Positions 9,815-17,867 of a DNA stretch of 64,000 nt are shown in pieces. The position numbers were made by a program, and so were the translations under genes. Position 1 is the first letter of the stretch, and each line of letters starts with the position of its first letter. This DNA is from an uncultured Opitutales bacterium (lineage in GTDB: Bacteria > Verrucomicrobiota > Verrucomicrobiia > Opitutales > Intestinicryptomonadaceae): contig URAK01000002.1 in assembly GCA_900545705.1 (NCBI GenBank), positions 189,562 to 253,561 of the forward strand, in the 5' to 3' direction. A model generated the notes under the pieces. It ran no database searches. It saw only the letters and a program-made list of their open reading frames with translations, and was not told the DNA's origin.

Positions 9815-11653
9815 ATGTCCGAACAAGAAAACAAACCGGAGAAAAAGACGGAACAAGTCGATCTGAGCGAACTTTCCAACATTCAGTTCGCTACGGCTTG
9901 GACACCGAGTTCCAATATATCCCCCAAAAACTTTACGCCGCGCAAAGGCGGAGAATTCAAAGGGTCCAGACGCGACGGGGGTGCTTTCAGGAAACCGCGC
10001 GAAGGCGGATTTTCCGGAAAGCCGCGCGAAGGCGGAGAATTCAAAAAACGCCAGTTCCCGCCGCGGGACGATAAAAACTCCGAAAAGCGCTTTTCTTCGG
10101 ACAAGCCTTTTAAAAAGCGCCAAAAACCATTCGACAAAAAAGCGAAGAAAGAACCTTTCGTTTTTTCAATGGAGGTATTGTTCTATCCTGAGGACGCCCC
10201 GTTCAATAAATTGTCCGACATAATGAAAGCCTCGAAGCGCACATACCAGCTCTTCGACATTGCCGAGATAATTCTTGAAAAGCCGGAAAGGTTTGTGGTC
10301 CTCGCAAAGAACCTGCCGGACGCCGAGGGAAAATCCGCGCCTCTTTACTGCGCGCAACCGCTCAACCTGCCCTTCGACGACGAGGCGTCCGCAAAATCGG
10401 CCGCCCTTGAAGCGAAGCTCGAAGAACTCTTCAACACCGAAGAGATAGAAGCCGAACCTCCAAAGGGAGAATTTCAAGTAGTAAACAGGTGCTCCATTAC
10501 CGGAGACCTCCTCGGAGCTCCCAACTGGCATAGGTACGGAGAATTTTTGCGCGAATACCACAACCGGAAATTCCCGAAAATGCCTTTCGAAAAATTCTGC
10601 GCCTCGATAGAAAGCGTGCGCGATAAGGAGCAAATATCGGCATGGCTTGAAATGATGAAGAAAAAGACGGTATTCAAGCTTAAAGAGCCGCAAGAGGGCG
10701 CACCCGAAAGCTTTGACACGCGCGAATCCGCCTTTGCCTACATATCACAGAAATACGGGAGCGAACTTGTAAAGACCTACGAGCAAGTCAGGCTGCGTGG
10801 CGAATATGTCGCGAAACTTCCGTTTGGAAGAATACGCCGGAATATAGAAGAAGCCTGCAAAAAGCAGAAAAAATTCCCGATTGTAACTGCGAACAATTTG
10901 CGCGGGCGCCTGCGCCGCTCAGGATTTACTATCTATAAGCGCGGCAGCAAGGGTTTTGCATACGTTTCTGTTATAAAGCGCAAATTTATATTTGAGGGCG
11001 AGAGCCTTTCGGAAGTACCCCAAAAGATTTTTGACTTTGTATCGGCAAATCCCGCAATTAGGGCGGCGGAGCTGCCTTACAAGTATCTCGGCCTCGAAGT
11101 CCCGCAATCGGAGACTGAAACAAAGAGCCTTGCCCAACAGAACACAGAGGGAGCTCAGACTCTGGATTCTCAAAAACCTTCAGAATCCGCAGAGCTTTCC
11201 GAAGAAACGAAGGCACAGCTATCATCGGTTTGGAGCGAGCTTTTGTGGCTTGTGTCCGAAGGCTATGTAGTTGAATATGCCGACGGCACTCTGCAAGCAA
11301 ACCCATACCTTCCGAAGCCAAAAGACAAGTCTCAGCCTTCCGATTTGGAAGCAGAGGCTGCAAAAGCCGGAGACGAACCCATAATGCCGGTAAAGAAAAA
11401 CCCGGAAGCCGAAGATGAATGCGGCAGTGTGGAATCGGAAGCCGAAGAGGCCTCGCAATGCCCTTGCGAATCTGCCGCTGAAGACGCCGGACAGAAAAGC
11501 GGCGAAGTTGCCGCAGAATCCGCCAAAGACGAGCCTGCTGCCGATTCTTCCGCACAGGAAGGCGGTGCGCCAGAGGCAGCCGAGGATAAGCCTTGCGAGA
11601 AACCTGAGAGCGGAGTTTCAAACGAAGACTCGAAGGAGGACTCCAAGCAATAA
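9815..11653 (+). CDS. Large protein with basic Gly/Arg-rich front, folded centre and acidic tail; unknown function
   Basis: Not recognised. The 612 residues divide into three parts. Residues 1-115 are basic and disordered, with tandem GGEF/PREGG repeats at about 43-80. Residues 116-415 form a folded region rich in aromatic and charged residues (FSMEVLFYPEDAPFNKLSDI, then RLRRSGFTIYKRGSKGFAYV near 365-385). Residues 420-612 are very acidic, rich in Glu, Ala, Ser and Pro. The basic repeats resemble RGG-type nucleic-acid-binding tails and the centre could be an RNA- or DNA-binding fold, but that is inference. It has no signal peptide, so it is cytoplasmic. It is a single-gene unit with a strong terminator downstream. 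Confidence 0.75.
   Translation: MSEQENKPEKKTEQVDLSELSNIQFATAWTPSSNISPKNFTPRKGGEFKGSRRDGGAFRKPREGGFSGKPREGGEFKKRQFPPRDDKNSEKRFSSDKPFKKRQKPFDKKAKKEPFVFSMEVLFYPEDAPFNKLSDIMKASKRTYQLFDIAEIILEKPERFVVLAKNLPDAEGKSAPLYCAQPLNLPFDDEASAKSAALEAKLEELFNTEEIEAEPPKGEFQVVNRCSITGDLLGAPNWHRYGEFLREYHNRKFPKMPFEKFCASIESVRDKEQISAWLEMMKKKTVFKLKEPQEGAPESFDTRESAFAYISQKYGSELVKTYEQVRLRGEYVAKLPFGRIRRNIEEACKKQKKFPIVTANNLRGRLRRSGFTIYKRGSKGFAYVSVIKRKFIFEGESLSEVPQKIFDFVSANPAIRAAELPYKYLGLEVPQSETETKSLAQQNTEGAQTLDSQKPSESAELSEETKAQLSSVWSELLWLVSEGYVVEYADGTLQANPYLPKPKDKSQPSDLEAEAAKAGDEPIMPVKKNPEAEDECGSVESEAEEASQCPCESAAEDAGQKSGEVAAESAKDEPAADSSAQEGGAPEAAEDKPCEKPESGVSNEDSKEDSKQ
9941..10054 (+). repeat. In-frame tandem repeats encoding GGxF / PREGG units
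   Basis: Four imperfect units of about 9-10 codons lie near the start of the 612-residue gene. Each encodes a Gly-Gly-(Glu/Ala)-Phe or Gly-Gly-Phe core flanked by Arg/Lys. At DNA level the phrase 'ccgcgcgaaggcgga' occurs twice. Confidence 0.7.
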
Positions 11654-11687
11654 TCTGGCAAGATATTTTGCCTCAGTCTATGCACAA

Positions 11688-11716
11688 AAATCTCCCGAAA
11701 CGGGAGATTTTTTTTA
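11688..11716 (+). terminator. Rho-independent terminator
   Basis: Stem aaatctcccg / cgggagattt with an AAA loop, followed by a T run. It lies 35 bases after the stop codon of the 612-residue gene. Confidence 0.9.
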
Positions 11717-12099
11717 TTATAAATTGCTCTGATAAAATTCAGAAGTTGATGGGAAAATTTTTTGCGCAGTAGAAGTAACAGGGGAAAAAATTTTTCTCCG
11801 CGCTAAAATGTCTAGAAATAATTCATAAATTTTGCGATGAAATGGAAGTGCTTACAGACGACAAAGAGGAATGATGGTTTTGGCGTTCATTACGTTTTAC
11901 ATAAACTCTCCGCGCCCCCGATTTAATTAAGCTTTGCCTAAGCTGTCCGCCAACGCCATACATTGAAAAAAATCCCAGCTGAGCACAATACGCCACAGTA
12001 TTTCGCAGCATACGCATGAAATATTAGCGCGGGACGCGAGCTCCCTTTTTATCGCTAAATGGCGAACTGATTACTGCCAAATTGCGGACTTCACAATAA
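11717..12099. other. Intergenic region, nothing recognised
   Basis: Spacer between two convergent genes. Only short frames with alternative start codons occur here, none with a ribosome binding site or a recognisable product. Confidence 0.4.
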
Positions 12100-12975
12100 C
12101 TACCCTTTGCGATTTCTTTTGCGTGGTTTGCCAGAATTTTTAAGAATTTTGCCATTCTCTGCGCAGGATTTGCCGCACGTCGCCCGCCGCAATAATTCCG
12201 AAAATGGAACGTTTGCAACATTGTTTTCATCGGCGCGCTTAGACTCCGAAAAGTTTTTTTTCTTCTGCGGGATTTGAAGGGCATCGAAAGATTTTAGCTG
12301 CATCTTAAATTTATTCTTTTTTTGCGGATAGCTTGCAGAAGCCTCCTTGACAGATTCTCCGGATTTTTGGTCTGAAAAGTCGGCTTTTTCGATAGTCGCC
12401 GCGAGGCGCTTGCGGCGTTTTTTCATATGCTTCGATATTATTTCGGCGCGGCGCACCGCATCGCGGATTTGCAATTCAAAAGGGTCAAGCGCAGAAAAAG
12501 CCCCGCAAGATTTCCATTCGCGCTCTACGCGTGAGTTTGAGTCCCGCAAGGACTTTGACAGAGCCTTTGCGGAATCCGCAGCGCTCTCAAAAAGTTTGTC
12601 GGGCGACAATGCCGTTGCGCCAAAAGTCGTTGCCGTAAGGCGCAGCAGGTTATCCCGCGACACCACAATTATGGAGCCGGGGTTGCGGGAAGTCGCACAG
12701 AGCTGCTCTATAAGTTCGTCGGCTGTCATGTGCGACGGCGTAAAAACTTCGGCAAGCGTATCAATAGAATTGCGCCTTACAACCGATATATCTCCGCCTG
12801 AGCCGTCGTAGACTATCGTAATGCGGGTTCCGCCGTAGTCATGCATGGGGCCAACTATGCGCCACAACTCTTCGCGGGCCGCATCGAGGCCGCGCTTTAA
12901 AAATATGCGCTCCATATCCGGAGTGGAGCGCACCACATTCCACCCGTCTATTATTATATGCCTCTTGGAAACCAT
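12100..12975 (-). CDS. NYN-domain ribonuclease-like protein (YacP family)
   Basis: The first 170 residues match the YacP/NYN (DUF901) PIN-like fold. They open with HIIIDGWNVVRS, containing the catalytic-type Asp and Asn, followed by ITIVYDGSGGD, FTPSHMTADELIEQ and IIVVSRDNLLR, where acidic metal-binding residues are expected. YacP/Rae1 relatives cleave RNA on or near the ribosome; that function is inferred from the family. The C-terminal 120 residues are strongly basic and low in complexity (Lys/Arg/Ser), a likely RNA- or ribosome-binding tail that is longer than usual. I chose the ATG at 12975 because the slightly longer frame begins with TTG. Confidence 0.82.
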   Translation of the reverse strand: MVSKRHIIIDGWNVVRSTPDMERIFLKRGLDAAREELWRIVGPMHDYGGTRITIVYDGSGGDISVVRRNSIDTLAEVFTPSHMTADELIEQLCATSRNPGSIIVVSRDNLLRLTATTFGATALSPDKLFESAADSAKALSKSLRDSNSRVEREWKSCGAFSALDPFELQIRDAVRRAEIISKHMKKRRKRLAATIEKADFSDQKSGESVKEASASYPQKKNKFKMQLKSFDALQIPQKKKNFSESKRADENNVANVPFSELLRRATCGKSCAENGKILKNSGKPRKRNRKG

Positions 12976-13022
12976 TTTTAACAAGAGAATCCGCGTCGAC
13001 TAATTTCCGCAAACTTTTTCTG

Positions 13023-13055
13023 AAAAAAAAGCGCGGACTTCAAAATCGTCCGCGC
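13023..13055 (-). terminator. Rho-independent terminator of the GH97 gene
   Basis: Stem gcgcggac / gtccgcgc with a 9-base loop. On the minus strand it is followed by eight Ts. It lies 24 bases past the end of the glycosidase gene. Confidence 0.9.
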
Positions 13056-13078
13056 CAATTCAAAATATGCTATGCCGG

Positions 13079-15091
13079 TTAGAATATTTCGAGGCCAAAG
13101 ATCTCAAAACTCTTGGGGCTGAGCTTTACAGCGAAACCGCCGCCAGGAGCCATTTTGAGTTTAAGTTTGTCGGCGGAAGTAATCGATTTTACACAATACT
13201 TGAAGTCTGTGCCGACCCTTCCGGCGTTGGCGCCGTCGCTTATTATTTCGGCCTTGTACTCCGTGTCGGGCAGGAGAATTTTGGACAAGTCTATGTCGAC
13301 CTCTTTGCCGTCCCAGTCGCACATACCGCCGATGTACCAGTCTTCGCCCGACCTGCGCGCGATTACAACATATTTGCCTATTTTGCCTTCCAATACTTTG
13401 GTTTCGTCCCATGTAGTGGGAGTTTCAGCCATGAATTTTAGTATCTCGGGAGATTTCAAATATTCTGAAGCGGAATCGCACAACATTTGCAGAGGCGCAA
13501 AATATAGAACATACATAGCTGTCTGGTGGGCGCGCGTACCCTGAACTTCCGGGAAGTTATAGCAGGGGCTGAAATCGCCTTTTGCAGTGTTTCTGAGTCC
13601 GCCTGGGGTATAATCCATGGGCCCCATAAGCATGCGCGTAAAGACCAAGTCAATATTGTGGGAGGGCGTAATTGCCTTGGACCATTTATTGACTTCCCCT
13701 CCGAGGACTCCCTCAAAATTAATGAGATTCGGCCATGTGCGGTACTGTCCTACGGGCTTTGCGCAGCCGTGCATATCAAGAACCATTTGGCGTTCGGCAG
13801 CCATGCGCGCCATATTCTCATAAAATTCCATTGCAGTCTGGTCGTCGCGGTCGGTAAAGTCTATTTTAAGTCCGGAAGCTCCCCAGCCTTTCATTACGTC
13901 GAAAGCCTTTTGCGGATATTTTTCCATGGATTTAGCCAAAACCCACAGTATGACTTTGACGTTTTTGGATTTCGCGTAGTCGATTAAGCCTTTAACATCG
14001 ATAAAGGTCTTGCCTTCCGCGAGTTTTTCATCGGTATCCACCATTTCGCCGGCATCTTTTCCGGTGAGCCAGCCGGCGTCGAACAATACATAGGGAATTG
14101 AATTTTCGGCGGCGAAGTCTATAAGATAGCGGTATGTCTGCTCGTTTACGCCGGACTCAAAATCGACGCCCTGCAAGTTCCAGTTGTTCCACCATTCCCA
14201 CACGCAAGAGCCGGGCTTTATCCACGATGTATCGGAAATTGCGCAGGGCTTTGCGAGCTTGAAAACCGTCTGGTTGTCCGCCAAATCTGAGTCGTTTCTC
14301 GCAACGACAAATGCCCTCCACGGGAATTCGCGGGAGGCCACAGTGCTTGCTATATAGTCTTCAAATTCGCTGGCGAAACGGTTGTGCACCTTTACTTTAA
14401 AAGCTTTCGGATATTTTGAGATCTTCGAGACGGCGCCATTCTTGCCCGCCGCTACGCGCAAGCCGGGATAGTGCGATACGTCCGATTCAACGAGCGCTAT
14501 TTTTGCCGACCCTTTATCTACGATAAGAGGCAGCGATACGCTGTGCGGATTTTGTTTTTTAAGCTCCCCGAAAGTCAGGCGCGTATACGGTTTTTCAAAA
14601 GAGGTCTGAACGCCCTTTTCTATGTGGGCGATGAGCTTGTCGGAATCGGAGAGCGGAATGTTTAATGTTTCGTCGTTGACTATCATTTTTCCGTCGCCGA
14701 GATTGGAGACGAACCTGTATGCAACAGCGTCGTCAAACGCGCGCACAACCACTTTAAATTTTTTAAAGTTTATAACCATCTGGTTGTATTCGTCCTTGAC
14801 CGACTTCGCTATTCCCCAGACTGTGTCAATCTTTCCCCTATGGTTTGAATAGTCGCAGGAAAGCGCAGTGGAGTTTTTGCCCATATCGCCCTTGTCGGTG
14901 AGCATTGCGAACTCGACATTGTCGAGGAGTTTTTTGCCGTCGGCTGATATGTTGAGGGTCAACTTTGAACCGTCAGACACCTCTGCCTGCAATTTGCCGT
15001 CGGGAGATGACAATTTAAAAGTCTCGGCTGAAACCTGAAACGCCATGAGTGCGGCGGCAGCCATTCCTATGAGATATGTTTTTCCGTTCAT
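13079..15091 (-). CDS. Exported glycoside hydrolase family 97 (alpha-galactosidase/alpha-glucosidase type)
   Basis: The 670-residue product has a signal peptide (1-22, ending QVSA), an N-terminal beta-sandwich (about 25-280), a catalytic barrel (about 290-570) and a small C-terminal beta domain, which is the GH97 arrangement and length. The barrel begins with WEWWNNWNLQG and VLFDAGW. Asp411 in GLKIDFTDRDD sits where retaining GH97 enzymes carry the nucleophile, and Glu460/Glu466 in NFEGVLGGE are acid/base candidates. Inverting SusB-type members use Glu instead, so a retaining alpha-galactosidase-like enzyme is more likely. It acts in the periplasm or at the surface on alpha-linked oligosaccharides. 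It stands alone with its own terminator and no SusC/D partners nearby. Confidence 0.92.
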   Translation of the reverse strand: MNGKTYLIGMAAAALMAFQVSAETFKLSSPDGKLQAEVSDGSKLTLNISADGKKLLDNVEFAMLTDKGDMGKNSTALSCDYSNHRGKIDTVWGIAKSVKDEYNQMVINFKKFKVVVRAFDDAVAYRFVSNLGDGKMIVNDETLNIPLSDSDKLIAHIEKGVQTSFEKPYTRLTFGELKKQNPHSVSLPLIVDKGSAKIALVESDVSHYPGLRVAAGKNGAVSKISKYPKAFKVKVHNRFASEFEDYIASTVASREFPWRAFVVARNDSDLADNQTVFKLAKPCAISDTSWIKPGSCVWEWWNNWNLQGVDFESGVNEQTYRYLIDFAAENSIPYVLFDAGWLTGKDAGEMVDTDEKLAEGKTFIDVKGLIDYAKSKNVKVILWVLAKSMEKYPQKAFDVMKGWGASGLKIDFTDRDDQTAMEFYENMARMAAERQMVLDMHGCAKPVGQYRTWPNLINFEGVLGGEVNKWSKAITPSHNIDLVFTRMLMGPMDYTPGGLRNTAKGDFSPCYNFPEVQGTRAHQTAMYVLYFAPLQMLCDSASEYLKSPEILKFMAETPTTWDETKVLEGKIGKYVVIARRSGEDWYIGGMCDWDGKEVDIDLSKILLPDTEYKAEIISDGANAGRVGTDFKYCVKSITSADKLKLKMAPGGGFAVKLSPKSFEIFGLEIF

Positions 15092-15483
15092 ATGTTGGTT
15101 ATTTTTTTCGAAACTAGAAAAAGGTCAATATTTAAAACGTCCGGGAAACGGTTTCGCATTGCAATGCCGTGCGTTAAAACTCCTGTAAAACGGAGTTCGT
15201 CGAATTTTCTATATTTATAAAACAAATATTTAGTACAGAAAAAAATATCGCCTAGCCTGCGCAGATTTGCCCATGGAAAAACTATTGGAATTCCCGCCGA
15301 GAAAAATTTAGGCGGCTATATTTACATCTGCTAACTTCGCAGCCGCAGTGTTTAAATGCAAGCTTGCGCTATGTAAAAATTTATTGAAAAAAGCCCCGCC
15401 CAATACGCAGGGGAAACTATTTCTTTCGGCGCAAGCTTCGCGTTCGCCCAGTGGCGCGCCGCAAATTAAGCGGAGAAAATAAA
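15092..15483. other. Intergenic region upstream of the GH97 gene
   Basis: AT-rich and without a gene. It should contain the promoter of the GH97 gene. I see no convincing operator or riboswitch. Confidence 0.4.
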
Positions 15484-16311
15484 TCATAAAAAAAACGGCT
15501 CCGAGCTTTCAGCCTCCTGAAAGGCTGCACGCACGCCGGTTTGCGCGCAGATTTTTTCAACTTCCTCTCGCCCGATAATCATAAACGCAGTTGAAAATGC
15601 GTCGGCAAAAGCCGCAGAATCACAAAAAGCCCAGGTTCTGAAAGGCTGGTGCCCGGGGACCTCGCCGGTGCGGCCGTCAAATACATGCTCGCCCTGCACG
15701 GCAACGCCTGAAGCTCCGACCCCCATGCCGGAAGGCGGAATGTCGAACGAAATATCTTTTGAGAGGTTGACGCGCCACGAGTCCGAATCCTCGGGCTTGC
15801 CGAACGCGAATATCGAGCTTCCGCCAAAACTAATAAAAGCATTTTCAATTTCCCAAGTTTCGCGCAGGATTTCCACCATCCTATCCACAGCGTATCCCTT
15901 CCCGATGCAACCCAAGTCTATTTTGCCGTCGGCCACTTTTTTTATATAAAAATTTTCGGGATCAATTTCAAATTTTCCACGCCTCAATTCCACGCTGTTC
16001 GAGGCTCCTTTTTTCATTTTGGAATAGTAGTCTCCAAGAGATACGTCTAACGCGCCTCCGGTAATAGATGAAACGGCGAAGGCATCGACAAGGCAGTCGC
16101 ATGCTTCGCAGGAAAGCTTTACGACACTACCTACCGGCGACGAATTTATCATGTCGATATCGCTGCCCTCCCTGTACATGCTAAGAAGTGTTTCAAGCAT
16201 ATCGACCTTCTCAAAACATTCGGCGGCAGCCGAAAGCGCGTATTTATGGTCTGTGCCGCAAATCAGCAGATCCAGTTTTGTGTTCATTGCTTCGTGGTCG
16301 AATCTATGCAT
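15484..16311 (-). CDS. apbE: FAD:protein FMN transferase (ApbE family)
   Basis: ApbE enzymes attach FMN covalently to Thr/Ser of flavoproteins such as Nqr/Rnf subunits. The product shows the family order: AMNTKLDLLICG, YREGSDIDMINSS, GGALDVSLGDYY, the FAD-binding IDLGCIGKGYAVDRMVEIL, and ISFGGSSIFAFG. The metal/substrate loop reads HVFDGRTGEVPG, where the usual form is close to DPRTGxP, and FADAFSTAFMI supplies the second metal-binding Asp. The ATG at 16311 is preferred. The frame continues to 16446, but the extra 45 residues are basic, unlike a signal peptide, and would overlap the divergent gene at 16432. No target flavoprotein lies in the window. Confidence 0.85.
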   Translation of the reverse strand: MHRFDHEAMNTKLDLLICGTDHKYALSAAAECFEKVDMLETLLSMYREGSDIDMINSSPVGSVVKLSCEACDCLVDAFAVSSITGGALDVSLGDYYSKMKKGASNSVELRRGKFEIDPENFYIKKVADGKIDLGCIGKGYAVDRMVEILRETWEIENAFISFGGSSIFAFGKPEDSDSWRVNLSKDISFDIPPSGMGVGASGVAVQGEHVFDGRTGEVPGHQPFRTWAFCDSAAFADAFSTAFMIIGREEVEKICAQTGVRAAFQEAESSEPFFL

Positions 16312-16431
16312 ATAGAAATCGTTAGATGCGCTTTCGCGGGCTTTCAAGCATAAAAGGAAAAATCTCCTCAAGCGGGATTTTAAAATTGCAAACGACTTCG
16401 ACCTTCTTAGTTTTATATGCCTTGCTAAAAA

Positions 16432-17109
16432 ATGAAGGAACTTCAAAACACCTTTATACTCGCGATATGCCTGCTGGCGTTTACAACAGTCGTATTCTTT
16501 TTTAAATACGGCAAGGAGCGGGCGCAGTCAAAGGCGCTGGAGGCGGAGAATATCGCCTCGCAGACGCTCGTGTACGATATGGAAAAACGGGCCGAGCAAA
16601 GGGCCGAGGAAGCCGAGCGCTTAAGCAAAATAGCAAGGCAAAGTGCGGAGGCGAACATGCTAAAAGCAAAGCAAGCGCGCGAGATGCTCGAGAAATCGAA
16701 GAGGCAGAGCGAGCTTACCCAGAAGGAGCTTGTAAAAAACCTAAACTCCCAGCTCGAGCGCGAAGCCGACGCGAGAATCGCCGCCGAAAAAGCCTCCAAA
16801 GAGCTTCAAAAACAGAGGGACATTTTAAGGCTGGCAGTCGCCGACGCTAAGTCTGCGCTCGACGAGCTTAAAAAGAAAAAGCAATCCTCAGGCGACATAG
16901 AAATCGCAAGAATGCAGGATCTTCTCGCCCAGCGCGAAGCCGAAATTGAAAGGCTGAAAAAGAGGCAGGCTGAACTTGAACGGCTAAGAATCGAGGCGGA
17001 AGAGTCGCAGAGGAAGACCGAAGAACAGCTGCGTTCAAGAGGGGTCGTCCCCACGCTCCCGCGCTCAAAGCTGCTTTTGCTCTCCCCGAATGTTCCTGCA
17101 TCAAAATAG
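16432..17109 (+). CDS. Single-pass membrane protein with long coiled coil
   Basis: The 225-residue product has an N-terminal transmembrane helix (about 7-25, TFILAICLLAFTTVVFFF). From about residue 30 to 205 it is an almost continuous heptad-patterned helix rich in Glu, Lys, Ala and Arg, ending in a short VVPTLPRSKLLLLSPNVPAS tail. No catalytic domain is present and the family is not recognised. It is divergent from the apbE gene with only about 120 bases between starts, so the promoters must lie there. A role in envelope scaffolding or spacing is possible, but nothing in the sequence proves it. Confidence 0.7.
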   Translation: MKELQNTFILAICLLAFTTVVFFFKYGKERAQSKALEAENIASQTLVYDMEKRAEQRAEEAERLSKIARQSAEANMLKAKQAREMLEKSKRQSELTQKELVKNLNSQLEREADARIAAEKASKELQKQRDILRLAVADAKSALDELKKKKQSSGDIEIARMQDLLAQREAEIERLKKRQAELERLRIEAEESQRKTEEQLRSRGVVPTLPRSKLLLLSPNVPASK

Positions 17110-17208
17110 CGCGTTTTAAATCAACTATGAGACCACGCATTTCGCATTGTTCGAATAATTACTGGAGCCTATAGCGCGTTTAGATTAACTATGATACCTC
17201 GCATTTTG
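17108..17208. repeat. Pair of imperfect direct repeats, about 36 bp each
   Basis: 'atagcgcgtttagattaact' at 17171-17190 closely matches the sequence at 17106-17126, and the match continues through 'atga-acc-cgcattt'. The copies are 66 bases apart and start at the stop codon of the coiled-coil gene. Confidence 0.65.
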
Positions 17209-17867
17209 GCGGAAATGCCCATAAGGTTGAGATACTCTGTATAAGCCCTCGCGGTAAAGGCTTTTAAGTAAAAATTTCGGTACGCATCGCTCTTGACAAA
17301 GGTATAAGCCTTGGCGTTTTTCTTTATTAAAAAAAATATAATTTGACATCTCCAATAAAAGCAAAAATCAGTTTTAGACACGCAGGGAGAGAAAGATGAG
17401 ATATACCCAAATAGTGTGTTTGGAGGGGGGCGCGGAAAATGTTTGCAAGGTTTTAGAATCTACGCAAAGGGTTTCCACATTTAGCCAATATAGATAAAAA
17501 AATCCGACGCAAGAAATCGAGTTTCACAACCACTGCTTAGCCCAGTTTTTGAGAATATTTAAATAAAATATGCGGCAGGTTTAAGAGCGCATTTTTGAAA
17601 GGCCATGCGACTTAGTCCACATACGCCCCGAAAACGCGGCGGATTTTGAAACTCATATTTTTAAACCAATTCCCCACCCCGCGGTTGTACATAAAAAGAT
17701 ATAGCAAGAACGCCCTCCCTGTTTCGCGCCTGAATCTGCCGCGCAAATTGAGAGCCTAAAAAAAGCGCGGCACAAACATTTTGCTATGTGATTCTGTAAA
17801 AACGCCAACAATTTGCCTAAGACCGTGTGGCGCACTGCAAACGGCATATCGGAAACCACATTTGCAA
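17209..17867. other. Long intergenic region, no gene seen
   Basis: About 660 bases of AT-rich sequence between convergent genes. Only short frames without ribosome binding sites occur. Nothing resembles tmRNA, RNase P or a riboswitch to my reading. Confidence 0.4.
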
